Source of the DNA: Avibacterium sp. 21-586 | GTDB taxonomy: Bacteria; Pseudomonadota; Gammaproteobacteria; Enterobacterales; Pasteurellaceae | NCBI RefSeq assembly: GCF_026226775.1 | Contig: NZ_JAKKOD010000002.1 | Span: 196,501 to 260,500, forward strand | Length of the DNA: 64,000 nt | Direction: 5' to 3' | In this document: piece by piece, positions 33,186 to 42,312 of the stretch | Numbering within the stretch: position 1 is the stretch's first letter | How the letters are laid out: every line of letters begins with the position of its first letter | Translations under genes and position numbers: made by a program | Notes under the pieces: generated by a model | Told to the model about the DNA's origin: nothing | What the model saw: the letters and a program-made list of their open reading frames with translations, nothing else | The model's database searches: none

Positions 33186-34112
33186 ATGTATTGTTTACTA
33201 GGTGATATCGCATTTGAACCCATTGACTTAACTGAGTTTTCTGAAACTCAACAAGCCAGTTTTGCGGAACACGCAGTAATGCGCGGTAAGCCACGGCTAC
33301 AAGCCACAGGTGATGGGCTGACCACTTTGCAATTCGCTGCAAGGCTACATCATCAAATCGGTGGCGTGGAAAGCCGTTGGCGTGCATTAAGTGCGGCAAA
33401 ATCGGCACAACGGGCACTTGCCCTTGTGTGGGGGCGTAATGGGGTAAAAGGCAATTATGTGATCACCGATTTAAGCTCTACTACCCTGTTTACCGATGAG
33501 CAAGGTAATGTATTGTGCCGCGAGATTGCCATTAGTCTTACTGAATATGTGGGGGAATTAGATGAGGGGTTATTGGGTGCGGCATTACAGCTAGGCGACA
33601 GTAGCATTTTAGGTTCAATTTTACCGCAAAATCTTACTAATACGCTGAGTGCGGTAAAAAATACCGTTAATCGTGGTGTCCAACTGTATCAAGCAGGTAA
33701 GCGTGCGGTTGATGAGATGAAAAATACCGTGGCCATAATGCGGCAACTTAAAAGCGATCCGCAGTCTGCCCTTGCTTATTTGCCCCACGCCTTATCAGGC
33801 TTAGATCAGTCTTTGGGCGCATTTGGCGATCTTATGGGAATGCGAACCGCTTTTGATGCAGTGCGTCCTTATTTGGGCGTAGTTGGTGAGTTTGTTGAGG
33901 CTGGACAAGCGATTTATGATGCTCTTGCCCTTAGCAAAACACATTTTGAGCAATCCAATGCAACAGGCTGGGAAAATTGGTTTGTTCCTGCCGATAATGC
34001 GTTTGCTGACGCCGTTGAACATATTGATAACCTTGCTACCACGACAGCGGAAATGACTGCGTGGGTGGTGTTGCGTAATGATGAGGAGCGCGATGATGCA
34101 AACCGTGATTAA
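33186..34112 (+). CDS. DNA circularization protein N-like
   Basis: A 308-residue protein at the position of Mu gpN, with the N-terminal domain typical of the phage DNA circulation family (FAEHAVMRGKPRLQATGDGL). It is shorter than Mu gpN. In Mu, N protects and circularises injected DNA and is part of the tail/baseplate. It overlaps the next gene by 17 bp. Confidence 0.8.
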   Translation: MYCLLGDIAFEPIDLTEFSETQQASFAEHAVMRGKPRLQATGDGLTTLQFAARLHHQIGGVESRWRALSAAKSAQRALALVWGRNGVKGNYVITDLSSTTLFTDEQGNVLCREIAISLTEYVGELDEGLLGAALQLGDSSILGSILPQNLTNTLSAVKNTVNRGVQLYQAGKRAVDEMKNTVAIMRQLKSDPQSALAYLPHALSGLDQSLGAFGDLMGMRTAFDAVRPYLGVVGEFVEAGQAIYDALALSKTHFEQSNATGWENWFVPADNAFADAVEHIDNLATTTAEMTAWVVLRNDEERDDANRD

Positions 34113-34323
34113 GCATACAGCTAAACTGGGTGAGCGTTGGGATAGCTTGGCTTACTATTATTATGGTGATCCCTTGGCATATAGTCGCATTATTGATGCC
34201 AACCAACACTTAAGTTTTTATGAAGTATTACCCATGGGGGTAACGGTGTATATCCCTGTTTTACGGGTGCAACCTACTCAAAATGAGGCAATGCCGCCTT
34301 GGCTAAGGGGGAATAATGGCTAA
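34096..34323 (+). CDS. tail protein X-like (LysM)
   Basis: A 75-residue tail protein of the P2 gpX type: a single LysM-like domain (GERWDSLAYYYYGDPLAYSR...GVTVYIPVL). ATG at 34096 follows GAGGAG; ATG at 34093 is possible. It overlaps both neighbours and belongs to the baseplate hub group. Confidence 0.88.
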   Translation: MQTVIKHTAKLGERWDSLAYYYYGDPLAYSRIIDANQHLSFYEVLPMGVTVYIPVLRVQPTQNEAMPPWLRGNNG

Positions 34324-35380
34324 TGTGGCCCAGTATGATTTTTCGTTGTTTTATGAGAAAACTAATATTTCTGCAGAAATTGAACCGCACTTAATTGAAC
34401 TGAGTTATACCGATTATCTCGAAGGGCAAAGCGATGAATTAAGCGTTACGTTTGAAGATATTCAGGGTAAATGGATACGTCAGTGGTTCCCCACACAAGG
34501 AGATAAATTGATTGCAGCCATTGGCTATAAAGGCTCACCTTTAGTGGATATAGGCGGTTTTGAAATCGACGAAGTGGAATATGAGGCACATCCCTCAACC
34601 ATTACCTTGCGGGCATTAAGCAGTGGGATTAGTAAAAACTATCGCACCTTAAAACCCAAAGCCTATGAAAACACTACCCTTGCGCAAATCGTGGCACAGG
34701 TGGCGGAGCGGTTAAAACTTAAGGTGGTGGGGCAAATTAAGCCAATCCCCATCAAGCGCGTAACCCAATACCAAGAGCGCGATGTGGAGTTTTTGTCACG
34801 CCTAGCACGCGAATATCATCACAACTTTAAGATTGTGGGAAACCAGCTGGTGTTTACCCATAAAGATGAGCTAGGTCAAACTGCACCAGTCGCGGTGCTT
34901 GATGAGCGAGATGTAATAAGCCTGCGATTGCGTGATCGCATTAAAGACACCGCTAAAGCGGTGGAAATTACGGGCTATGACGCCAATGGCAAAAAGGTGA
35001 TCAAGCAACGCAAAAATGCCAAGAAACGGCGCAAAAATATCAAGCAATCTGCCGAAGCCAGTGGGGACACCTTACGCATTGTTACCCGAGGCGAAAGCCA
35101 AGAGCAAATTGATGCCAGGGCTGATGCAGCACTGGCGGAACAAAATGATGACCAGCAAGCGGGTAATATCACGCTTTGGGGCAATCCGAAACTGGTCGCT
35201 GGCAATACGATTTTGTTGCGTAATTTAGGCGTGTTTAGTGGCAAGTATCTGATTAAAAGCGCAAGGCATAGTTTAAGCCGTTTTAGCGGCTATCAAACAG
35301 AAATTGAGGTACGAATGCTTGAATTTATCCCAGATGATTTGATCACCTTAGGTATGGAGGTAGCCCATGCAAACCCATAA
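34316..35380 (+). CDS. baseplate hub protein D-like (Mu gpP)
   Basis: A 354-residue protein of the P2 gpD / Mu gpP hub family. Signature segments are FLSRLAREYHHNFKIVGNQL (about 160) and the C-terminal GKYLIKSARHSLSRFSGYQT. It sits on the tail tip and carries the spike. It overlaps gpV by 14 bp. Confidence 0.9.
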   Translation: MANVAQYDFSLFYEKTNISAEIEPHLIELSYTDYLEGQSDELSVTFEDIQGKWIRQWFPTQGDKLIAAIGYKGSPLVDIGGFEIDEVEYEAHPSTITLRALSSGISKNYRTLKPKAYENTTLAQIVAQVAERLKLKVVGQIKPIPIKRVTQYQERDVEFLSRLAREYHHNFKIVGNQLVFTHKDELGQTAPVAVLDERDVISLRLRDRIKDTAKAVEITGYDANGKKVIKQRKNAKKRRKNIKQSAEASGDTLRIVTRGESQEQIDARADAALAEQNDDQQAGNITLWGNPKLVAGNTILLRNLGVFSGKYLIKSARHSLSRFSGYQTEIEVRMLEFIPDDLITLGMEVAHANP

Positions 35381-35978
35381 TTTTACCGCCACCTATCAAG
35401 AAGGTATTGTATCTGCGGTTGATGTGAATGCCCATAAAGTGCGGTGTAAAATACCTGCCCTTGATGACCTAGAAACAGCGTGGTTGCATTATCTTGTGCC
35501 TAATGCTGGGGGAAATCAATTTTATTGCTTGCCTGATATAGGAGAGCTTGTGGCATTGTTATTAGATGCTCGCGGTGAAGGTGGCTGCGTGCTAGGTGCA
35601 ATCTATAACCAACAAGACCCTGTGCCGGTAGCGAATGGCGAAATGTTTATGCTCAAATTTAAAAATGGCACAACCATTTCGCACAATAGGGCGACAGGCG
35701 ATGTGGTGATTGATGCAGTGGGAACGGTGTTAGTCAAATCCCCAAGCCTTATCACCCTTGATAGCCCTGAGACCAAAACCACAGGCAATTTGCTTGTGGA
35801 AGGCGCATTGACCTATATGCAAGGTATGACAGGTAATGGGGGCGATGGTGGGGCTACAGCGGTAATCAACGGTACGCTTAAAGCCCAAGGTGGTGATATT
35901 ACTGCGGATAATATTAGCCTTAAAAACCACGTGCATACTGAGCAAGGTGATGGTAACGACACCAGCTCAGCCAAATAA
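35367..35978 (+). CDS. baseplate spike protein V-like (Mu gp45)
   Basis: A 203-residue baseplate assembly protein V. An N-terminal OB-fold (GIVSAVDVNAHKVRCKIPAL) is followed by a repetitive beta-helix part and a C-terminal segment with the HVHTEQGD ion-binding-like motif. It forms the membrane-piercing spike. Confidence 0.9.
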   Translation: MQTHNFTATYQEGIVSAVDVNAHKVRCKIPALDDLETAWLHYLVPNAGGNQFYCLPDIGELVALLLDARGEGGCVLGAIYNQQDPVPVANGEMFMLKFKNGTTISHNRATGDVVIDAVGTVLVKSPSLITLDSPETKTTGNLLVEGALTYMQGMTGNGGDGGATAVINGTLKAQGGDITADNISLKNHVHTEQGDGNDTSSAK

Positions 35979-35982
35979 AATC

Positions 35983-35998
35983 TTTAAAGGACTTTAAA
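35983..35998. repeat. phased TTTAAA pair before W
   Basis: TTTAAA at 35983 and 35993 (10-bp step), with the same surrounding sequence (ATCTTTAAAGGACTTTAAAA) as the pair at 24146-24161, so the unit is conserved beyond the hexamer. Confidence 0.68.
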
Positions 35999-36033
35999 AT
36001 CAATTTCCCTTTCAGCCCTGTATTCTCAGGGCT

Positions 36034-36393
36034 ATGAATACACAACTCACGACGCATTGGCAACTTGCCCCAGAATTAGATAACAACGTACCTCAACAAG
36101 GACTTGATGATATCCATCTGTGCATTGCCAATATACTCAACACAATCAAAGGCACAGATATTTTGCGCCCGCAATTTGGTAGTGATCATTTTAACTATTT
36201 AGATCAACCTGAAGATATTGCTATCCCAAATATCGTGCGTGAAATTAGCTACGCCTTAAATAAATGGGAACCACGCATTGAGGTTGAGCGCATTGAGATA
36301 ACAGGCACTGCACCACAGTTTGAATGCCTGATTTACTGGCATTTGAAAACCGCAGTGTACCGAGAAATTTATCAAGCGGTGGTCAAGTTATGA
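36034..36393 (+). CDS. baseplate wedge protein W-like (Mu gp46)
   Basis: A 119-residue protein of the gpW/gp25 lysozyme-like baseplate family, with LCIANILNTIKGTDILRPQFG and a C-terminal beta strand pair. It joins sheath to baseplate wedges. It overlaps the next start by 4 bp (ATGA). Confidence 0.9.
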   Translation: MNTQLTTHWQLAPELDNNVPQQGLDDIHLCIANILNTIKGTDILRPQFGSDHFNYLDQPEDIAIPNIVREISYALNKWEPRIEVERIEITGTAPQFECLIYWHLKTAVYREIYQAVVKL

Positions 36394-37502
36394 GCTGGTT
36401 AAAAGATGACGTAAAAATTGTCCACGAAGACGTAAAACAAATTTTAAGTGATGCCATTGCCGATTACGAGCAACGCACGGGCAAAACCTTACAACCTGCC
36501 CATATTGAGCGCTCTATTATCCAAACCTATGCCTACCGTGAATTGCTGGTGCGTAAAGGTATCAATGAAGCCTTTTTACAAACTTTTCCACAATTTGCGG
36601 TGGGGCTGGCATTGGATTTATGTGGTGAGCCATTTGGCTGTTACCGTTTGCGTGATAAAGCGGCGCGCTGTGTGTTGCGATTTAGCGTAGAGGGTGAGCA
36701 TAGCAGTATTTTAGTTCCAAAAGGGACTGAAGTGATGGTCACCCCTGAATTGAGCTTTATTACGCTAACTGATGATGTTATTACGCCACTGATTAGCTAT
36801 GTTGAGATTGAAGCTCAAGCTAATCAGGTGGGCGTTATTGGTAATGGATGGGAAATTGGGCGTGTAAAGCAATTAAAACACCCATTAAATACCGATAAAA
36901 CTATTACGGTTAGCAATATTGATGTCACCAGTGGCGGTATCGCAGAAGAAGATGATGAGGCTTACCGTGAGCGTATTTTGCAAGCCCCTGAAGCCTTTAA
37001 TACCTGTGGCTCTATTGCTGCTTATCAATACCATACGCGCGCCGTATCGCAAGAGATTGTGGACGTGCAAGTGATTAATGGGGGCGGTGGCAAGGTAAAT
37101 ATTTACCCACTTGCTGTTACAGGCGTGCCTGATAGACGCTTAAAACAAGCCATTCAGGCTTATTTAAGCCCAGAGCATCGCCGTCCGCTGTGTGATGTGG
37201 TGAGCGTTAAAGACCCAATCATCCGCACTTATCAAATTGTTGCGGAACTTACGCTACTTGAGGGCTATCGTGAAGATATTGTTAAAACCAAAGCACGCGA
37301 TGCCTTGTTGGATTATTTGGCAAGCCGCACTAAAAAACTCGGGATGGACGTCGTCCCCTCTGCATTAATGCAAGTGTTGCGCGTTGAAGGGGTCTATGAT
37401 GTGGCAATCCAGCAACCCGCAAAAATGGTGCTAAACGCCACCGAATGGGCTAACTGCACCCAAGTTACAATAAATGTCAATGGAGTGCGACAAGATGGCT
37501 AA
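36390..37502 (+). CDS. baseplate wedge protein J-like (Mu gp47)
   Basis: A 370-residue baseplate J protein. Recognisable parts are GLALDLCGEPFGCYRLRDKAA (about 70-90), the beta-rich middle (GTEVMVTPELSF) and EEDDEAYRERILQAPE near 190. ATG at 36390, overlapping W. It builds the outer baseplate with gpI. Confidence 0.92.
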   Translation: MSWLKDDVKIVHEDVKQILSDAIADYEQRTGKTLQPAHIERSIIQTYAYRELLVRKGINEAFLQTFPQFAVGLALDLCGEPFGCYRLRDKAARCVLRFSVEGEHSSILVPKGTEVMVTPELSFITLTDDVITPLISYVEIEAQANQVGVIGNGWEIGRVKQLKHPLNTDKTITVSNIDVTSGGIAEEDDEAYRERILQAPEAFNTCGSIAAYQYHTRAVSQEIVDVQVINGGGGKVNIYPLAVTGVPDRRLKQAIQAYLSPEHRRPLCDVVSVKDPIIRTYQIVAELTLLEGYREDIVKTKARDALLDYLASRTKKLGMDVVPSALMQVLRVEGVYDVAIQQPAKMVLNATEWANCTQVTINVNGVRQDG

Positions 37503-38064
37503 ATTACAATACCCAAGCATTATTGATAGTTCCGAAAAATACACCGCACTTGCCGATCTTGGCAATAAGCTAGATTTAAGTGCAAAGCGTCAGATTATGA
37601 CTAGTCTCGTGGAATTGCTTGATGATAAATGGATTGAGTTGCTAGCCGAGAAATGGAGTGTTACAGGTTATGACGGGCTTTTTGTGGCTGAAAATAATGC
37701 CTCTAAACGTCAACTGGTGCGCAATGCGGTAAAACTGCATCGTTATAAAGGCACACCTTGGGCAATTCGTGACGTGCTGCGTCAGTTAGGTTTTGGCGAA
37801 ATTGAAATTGATGAGGGGCTAAAAGCGCGTAATTACGAGTCTCATCAAGGTGTGGCAGCCATACCCCAAGCCGAACGTTGGGCAGCTTATGCCATCCGCC
37901 TAAATCAACCTATCACCAACGAGCAATCCGCTGAAATTCGTAAGGTATTACTTAGCTTTGCCCCAGCACGTTGTGTGCTAGCAGTGCTGGACTATAAAGC
38001 AGCACCGATACGCTATAACAACAAAGCCACCTATAACGGCGCATATAACCACGGCTCGGCATAG
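37495..38064 (+). CDS. tail protein I-like (Mu gp48)
   Basis: A 189-residue protein with the phage tail protein I pattern (AVKLHRYKGTPWAIRDVLRQLGF, about 80-102). It connects baseplate to tail fibre. ATG at 37495 overlaps the J gene by 8 bp. A TTTAAA array starts one base after its stop. Confidence 0.9.
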   Translation: MAKLQYPSIIDSSEKYTALADLGNKLDLSAKRQIMTSLVELLDDKWIELLAEKWSVTGYDGLFVAENNASKRQLVRNAVKLHRYKGTPWAIRDVLRQLGFGEIEIDEGLKARNYESHQGVAAIPQAERWAAYAIRLNQPITNEQSAEIRKVLLSFAPARCVLAVLDYKAAPIRYNNKATYNGAYNHGSA

Positions 38065-38092
38065 TTTAAACATCATTTAAAACGTATTTAAG
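38065..38092. repeat. phased TTTAAA array before the fibre gene
   Basis: TTTAAA at 38065 and 38076 and TTTAAG at 38087 with exact 11-bp steps; the last box overlaps the ribosome-binding site (AAGGA) of the fibre gene. Confidence 0.7.
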
Positions 38093-38100
38093 GACAATAA

Positions 38101-40311
38101 ATGGCAAACTTAACAGAACAAGAAAAGTGGGAAACGGGTATTTATCAAATTGAAGAAAATGATCCTGTTCATGGTGGCGCAGATGGCGTTACCAATAAAC
38201 CCATTAAACAACTCGCTAACCGTACCAAATACCTCAAAAAAGAGGTAGAAAGACGCTATGTTGAGCGGTCAGCAACCACCGCTCAAACAGGGACGGTGCA
38301 ATTAAATAGCAGTGATAATAGCGACAGCGAAACCGAAGCGGCCACCCCTAAAGTAGTTAAAAAGCTCAAGGGGTTAATTGACGCACTCACTCGCAATCTA
38401 GGGAATTATATCCCCAACAGCAAAAAATCAAACTCCGTTACCTCTCCAAGTAGCGACACCGTAGCCACCAGTGCGGCCGCTAAAACGGCGTACGATAAAG
38501 GTGTTGAGGCCAAAAATAGAGCGGATAGTGCTTATACTCTCGCGCAAGCCAGACAATCGCCTGCCACAACCCTTGCTGGTTATGGCATTACGGATTTTGT
38601 CCAGCGGGCATTGACCGCAAGCGATAATCTCAACGATATTACCGTTAAGGGTATTTATAACAATCCAACTTATCGTAACACAACAGATAATAATTATCCT
38701 GAAGCGACGTCTGGTGTGTTGCTTGTGTTATCAAACACGGAGCAAGTCTATTTTGCCTCTAACGGCAAGATGTATAAGCGATTTAAGAGTAACAATAATT
38801 GGGCTAATGGCTGGGTGAGGCTGGACAATTTGGTTACCCCCATTGGCACAGACCAAAATCTTAATGAGATAACAATAGACGGCAATTATTATATCGTAGG
38901 TACGTCTAAAGCAACGCTTGATAAAAATTATCCTATCGCGGGAGCGGATGGGGCGTTAGAGGTGTTTGGCAACGGATATTTTCAGCGATTTACCACTTTT
39001 CACACCAAGCAAATTTTCGTGCGCCGCAAAATTGCTGGGAATTGGACGGCTTGGTTGCAAAGTATAACCGAGCTTGGCGGGACATTTGCAGGTAATGTTA
39101 CTGCGCCAAATCTAACCTCAACAGGTACACTACAAAGCAACTATCGCTTAGTGATTGACCGTAATGACCCCAATTATATCCCTTACATCAATATGCTTAA
39201 TCGTGCTGTTGAGCTTAATAGTGATGTACCCAATAAGGATTTTAGTTGCATCAATTTTAACGCGTCAAAAAACGGTGCGGATGTCACTAAAGTCAGAATA
39301 GTTGCCGGTATTAAGCAGGACAAATCCACCGTACTTAATTTGGTGACAACCAATAGCAGAGACCAATACAGTAGCAACCTAACGCTCTTTGGGCAAACAG
39401 GCAATGTAGCAGTGGGGCAAACCACCGACAATGGCACAGAAAAACTGCAAGTTGCAGGGACTATTGGTGCGCTGGGCTATATCAATATTACTGGTAGTAA
39501 CTGGGAGCGTGTTCGAGCTACTCTGCCAGATGGCGGTTATTGGCGATGGGAAGTTAATCCCGCATCGGCAACCGACCCACGCTTTAACTTTGTTTATCGC
39601 TTTTCGAATGGTGATAGTCGTTACGTGTCATTTCCCTCCGCTAACAAAAATGAGACGGTGGCTTATCAGAGCTGGGTTAATAATCTTAATGCCCAAAAAG
39701 TCAATAAAGCGGGCGATACGATGACGGGCAAGCTTGTTATTGAGGACACAGCCAATGGCAGTCACGGACAAGCGGGCATTGCTTTAGTTAATAAGGGCGG
39801 AGGTCAAGGTACAGCGGTACATTTTGATGGGCATTTCCACGCAGGGAGAATAAATAAAGGTGGAATGCATATCACCGATGCAGGCAATGGCAGCGCTGAA
39901 GTGGCATTTATGACCACGCCCGCAGGTAATGCAAATCAAGACCGCCGTCATACTGCGATGATTATTAACAGCAATGGGGCGTTATGGGCGAAGCAATATG
40001 GTTGGTTGCATGATTGTTTTTTACAACGGAGTGATTTACAACGCCAACATTATCCAAACCATTATCAAGGAGCAGAAGTATATCGATTTAAGCACCTAAA
40101 TTTAAAAATTACGTTGGTTAATTTTGGGGCGGCGAGCACAGGCGAATATTATCTGCCCGAGTCTTATGACGGTCTTGCCATCGCAATGGCTGTAGATAAT
40201 GCAGGAGGTAGATCGACAGGTGTTGTCCATAAAGGAGGAAATAAAATTTATTTCTGGGGAGACCGCTTGTCTCGTGCAGTAATCGTTATTGGTTCGGATA
40301 CAGTTAGATAA
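38101..40311 (+). CDS. tail fibre protein
   Basis: A 736-residue fibre. The N-terminal baseplate-attachment part (EKWETGIYQIEENDPVHGGA) is the type seen in Mu-like fibres of this family; the rest is repetitive beta-rich sequence, with two related stretches near residues 180-240 and 255-320 (LNDITVKGIYNN / LNEITIDGNYYI) that look duplicated. The C-terminus probably binds the receptor. No invertible segment or alternative C-terminus is seen. Confidence 0.9.
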   Translation: MANLTEQEKWETGIYQIEENDPVHGGADGVTNKPIKQLANRTKYLKKEVERRYVERSATTAQTGTVQLNSSDNSDSETEAATPKVVKKLKGLIDALTRNLGNYIPNSKKSNSVTSPSSDTVATSAAAKTAYDKGVEAKNRADSAYTLAQARQSPATTLAGYGITDFVQRALTASDNLNDITVKGIYNNPTYRNTTDNNYPEATSGVLLVLSNTEQVYFASNGKMYKRFKSNNNWANGWVRLDNLVTPIGTDQNLNEITIDGNYYIVGTSKATLDKNYPIAGADGALEVFGNGYFQRFTTFHTKQIFVRRKIAGNWTAWLQSITELGGTFAGNVTAPNLTSTGTLQSNYRLVIDRNDPNYIPYINMLNRAVELNSDVPNKDFSCINFNASKNGADVTKVRIVAGIKQDKSTVLNLVTTNSRDQYSSNLTLFGQTGNVAVGQTTDNGTEKLQVAGTIGALGYINITGSNWERVRATLPDGGYWRWEVNPASATDPRFNFVYRFSNGDSRYVSFPSANKNETVAYQSWVNNLNAQKVNKAGDTMTGKLVIEDTANGSHGQAGIALVNKGGGQGTAVHFDGHFHAGRINKGGMHITDAGNGSAEVAFMTTPAGNANQDRRHTAMIINSNGALWAKQYGWLHDCFLQRSDLQRQHYPNHYQGAEVYRFKHLNLKITLVNFGAASTGEYYLPESYDGLAIAMAVDNAGGRSTGVVHKGGNKIYFWGDRLSRAVIVIGSDTVR

Positions 40312-40321
40312 GGATGTATAT

Positions 40322-40927
40322 ATGTTGTACTACAATGTAAAACAAAAAACATTTTGTGATTTTGAGGTTTGGCAAACTCAGGAGCTAAACGGAGATTGGT
40401 TGGCTGTTACAGACGATGACACCAAAAATGCTATCTCTGCGAGCATAACTGGGGGGGGGAAAGTATGGGCGGAAAACGGAAAACTGTATTGGACAGGTAA
40501 AGCTCCTAGCCCTTTGCATAGCTGGCAAGAGGATAAATGGGTGCTTGATGAGTCAAAACAAGCCAAGCTACGAGCAAGTCAACAAGCCGAAGTCTGGGGA
40601 AAAATCAAGCAAAAGCGCTATCAAAATTGCCGTGGGGGTGTGTATGTTAAGAGCGTGGATAAGTGGTTTCATAGCGACGATGCGAGTCGTCAGCAATACA
40701 CATTTATGCGCACGCTCCCAGATTTTCCGCCAACGGCTTGGAAGACAATGGATAACAGTTTTGTGGAGATGACAAAAGCGTTACTTAATGAGTTGTCGCT
40801 AGCAATGTTTACCCACGAGCAAGCAGACTTTGCCAACGCCGAACGCCACCGTTTGGCAATGTTGGCGGTGGATAATCCGCTTGATTATGATTATTCAACA
40901 GGTTGGAGTGCAATATATGGAGCATAA
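40322..40927 (+). CDS. tail fibre assembly-like protein (DUF4376 type)
   Basis: A 201-residue protein directly after the fibre gene. The middle and C-terminal part (KIKQKRYQNCRGGVYVKSVDKWFHSDDASRQQY) has the DUF4376 pattern found in tail fibre assembly proteins. ATG at 40322 follows AAGGATG. It may be a fibre chaperone or a fibre-tip subunit. Confidence 0.8.
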   Translation: MLYYNVKQKTFCDFEVWQTQELNGDWLAVTDDDTKNAISASITGGGKVWAENGKLYWTGKAPSPLHSWQEDKWVLDESKQAKLRASQQAEVWGKIKQKRYQNCRGGVYVKSVDKWFHSDDASRQQYTFMRTLPDFPPTAWKTMDNSFVEMTKALLNELSLAMFTHEQADFANAERHRLAMLAVDNPLDYDYSTGWSAIYGA

Positions 40928-41411
40928 CGTCTATTTAGCCCTATATAAGGGCAATCGCAGTGGTAAAGGATTTAGCGTGCTAAAAGCCAAATTAGGTGAT
41001 TGGCTCACTCGCAAACTCACTAAAGGCAAATACTCGCATTGCGAGCTAGTTGTTGCACGTAGAGAGTGGCTTAATGGTCATCATTATGACCACGAGATTA
41101 TCTATGATTGTTATAGCGCCTCTATCCGAGATGGTGGCGTGCGTTGTAAACAGATTGACTTAGATAGTGGCAAATGGGATTTAATCCCGCTTAATGGTGT
41201 AACCGAGCAACAAATTAAACGCTATTTTGAGCAGACCAAAGGCAAGCATTATGACTGGCTTGGTGCATTAGGTGTGGTGTTATTTACGCCACAATCTCGC
41301 GACAAATTTTTCTGTTCGGAATGGTGTGCTAATGCAATTAATGGCGGTGATGAGGGTTGGCGTTTTAGTCCAAATCACTTAGCTGCAATTTTCAATCAGG
41401 GAGCAAAATGA
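40917..41411 (+). CDS. YiiX-like permuted NlpC/P60 cysteine hydrolase
   Basis: A 164-residue protein with the features of the permuted papain-like YiiX family: an N-terminal strand, His41 in the SHCEL motif, a mid-sequence IYDCYSAS strand, and a C-terminal FCSEWC motif with Cys133 as likely nucleophile. It may hydrolyse peptidoglycan or another amide or thioester. No signal peptide. ATG at 40917 behind GGAG, overlapping the fibre-assembly gene by 11 bp. Location in the tail-tip module suggests a virion or late function. Confidence 0.72.
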   Translation: MEHNVYLALYKGNRSGKGFSVLKAKLGDWLTRKLTKGKYSHCELVVARREWLNGHHYDHEIIYDCYSASIRDGGVRCKQIDLDSGKWDLIPLNGVTEQQIKRYFEQTKGKHYDWLGALGVVLFTPQSRDKFFCSEWCANAINGGDEGWRFSPNHLAAIFNQGAK

Positions 41412-41412
41412 A

Positions 41413-41973
41413 ATGGATAAAATCACAATCAAAGGAGAGCATTTGCAGAGTTACGCAGTAGTGATGGATGCTAAAGCTACGAGTCGATTTATGTTACAAA
41501 GCGATAACCAACAAGGGCAAAATAAAATGACCAAACTTACAAAAGACTATTTAGACAGCTTGGTAGCAAATACCCAGTATGTACATCAAGATTTACTGAC
41601 TATTTGCACAATCACCCTTAAAAACGGCTTTAAACTGGTTGGCACCAGTGCGTGTGCAGATGAGCAACACTATGACGCTAAGATTGGTGAGCAAGTTGCC
41701 TATCAAAATGCCTTTGCCAAACTTTGGGAGCTTGAGGGATATTTGCTTAAACAGCGCTTACACGAGCAATCACAAGGCTTTGTAACATTGCGCAACGGCA
41801 ATCAGGCTCAAATTGTTTACACAAGCCCTTTTGGTAAGTTGTTAGTGGTTGAGCAAACAGGCTCGGAGTTACCAGAGGTGCATTGGCATAATGCTGATGG
41901 TAGTTACCATAAAGACGAGCAAAATCAGGTTATCCCGCACGAGTTAGATATTATTTGGGAGGCGAAAATGTAA
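41413..41973 (+). CDS. Gp49/Gp66-family phage protein
   Basis: A 186-residue protein whose residues about 39-122 match the N4 Gp49 / Sf6 Gp66 family (LTICTITLKNGFKLVGTSAC, then an AYQNAFAKLWELEGYLL helix). The family is common in phages; its role is not established. An internal ATG at 41527 starts exactly at the family domain and could be the true start. Confidence 0.8.
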   Translation: MDKITIKGEHLQSYAVVMDAKATSRFMLQSDNQQGQNKMTKLTKDYLDSLVANTQYVHQDLLTICTITLKNGFKLVGTSACADEQHYDAKIGEQVAYQNAFAKLWELEGYLLKQRLHEQSQGFVTLRNGNQAQIVYTSPFGKLLVVEQTGSELPEVHWHNADGSYHKDEQNQVIPHELDIIWEAKM

Positions 41974-42000
41974 AACCACAAAAAAGGAAGAAAGCGGCGA

Positions 42001-42087
42001 TGTCGCGGTATCCTACCCCCGCGACACCAGCCTAAGCAGATTACGCCTGCATAGACCCAAGACCGCTCTGTCTGACCAGACGGGCGG
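42001..42087 (+). promoter_or_regulatory. triple stem-loop leader upstream of com
   Basis: Three hairpins stand in the 147-bp gap before com: TGTCGCGG/CCGCGACA (42001-42026), GCAG/CTGC with 7-nt loop (42036-42050), and an 11-bp stem around GTCTG-AC-CAGAC extended by CCGC/GCGG (42063-42087). GC content is far above its surroundings. In Mu, com-mom expression is controlled at transcription and translation; a leader or terminator role here is inference. Confidence 0.55.
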
Positions 42088-42120
42088 ATTTTAACAAAAC
42101 CGCACAAAATGAGAAAGTCT

Positions 42121-42252
42121 ATGCAAAATAAAATGCAAGAAATGCGTTGCAAGCGCTGCAAAAAGCTACTAGCACGCACAAAAGATAATCAATTTTTAGA
42201 AATTAAATGCGTGCGTTGCAAAACGCTCAACACATTTAAGCAATCCCACTAA
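42121..42252 (+). CDS. com: Com-family zinc-binding translational regulator
   Basis: A 43-residue protein with two CxxC pairs (Cys10, Cys13, Cys30, Cys33) in a zinc-finger arrangement, rich in Lys/Arg: the Com family. In Mu, Com binds the mom mRNA and opens its translation start. Here the next gene encodes a DNA adenine methylase, which is the probable target. The ribosome-binding site is weak; ATG at 42133 or 42142 could also serve. Confidence 0.85.
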   Translation: MQNKMQEMRCKRCKKLLARTKDNQFLEIKCVRCKTLNTFKQSH

Positions 42253-42312
42253 CTTCAATTCAGAGTGTCCGAGTGCCTTGAGCACCAGAACGCCATAATT
42301 TAAGGATAAATT

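Noticed and set aside
38101-40927. invertible tail-fibre segment like Mu G
   Set aside because: No inverted repeats flanking the fibre 3' end, no second set of fibre ends and no invertase gene were found.
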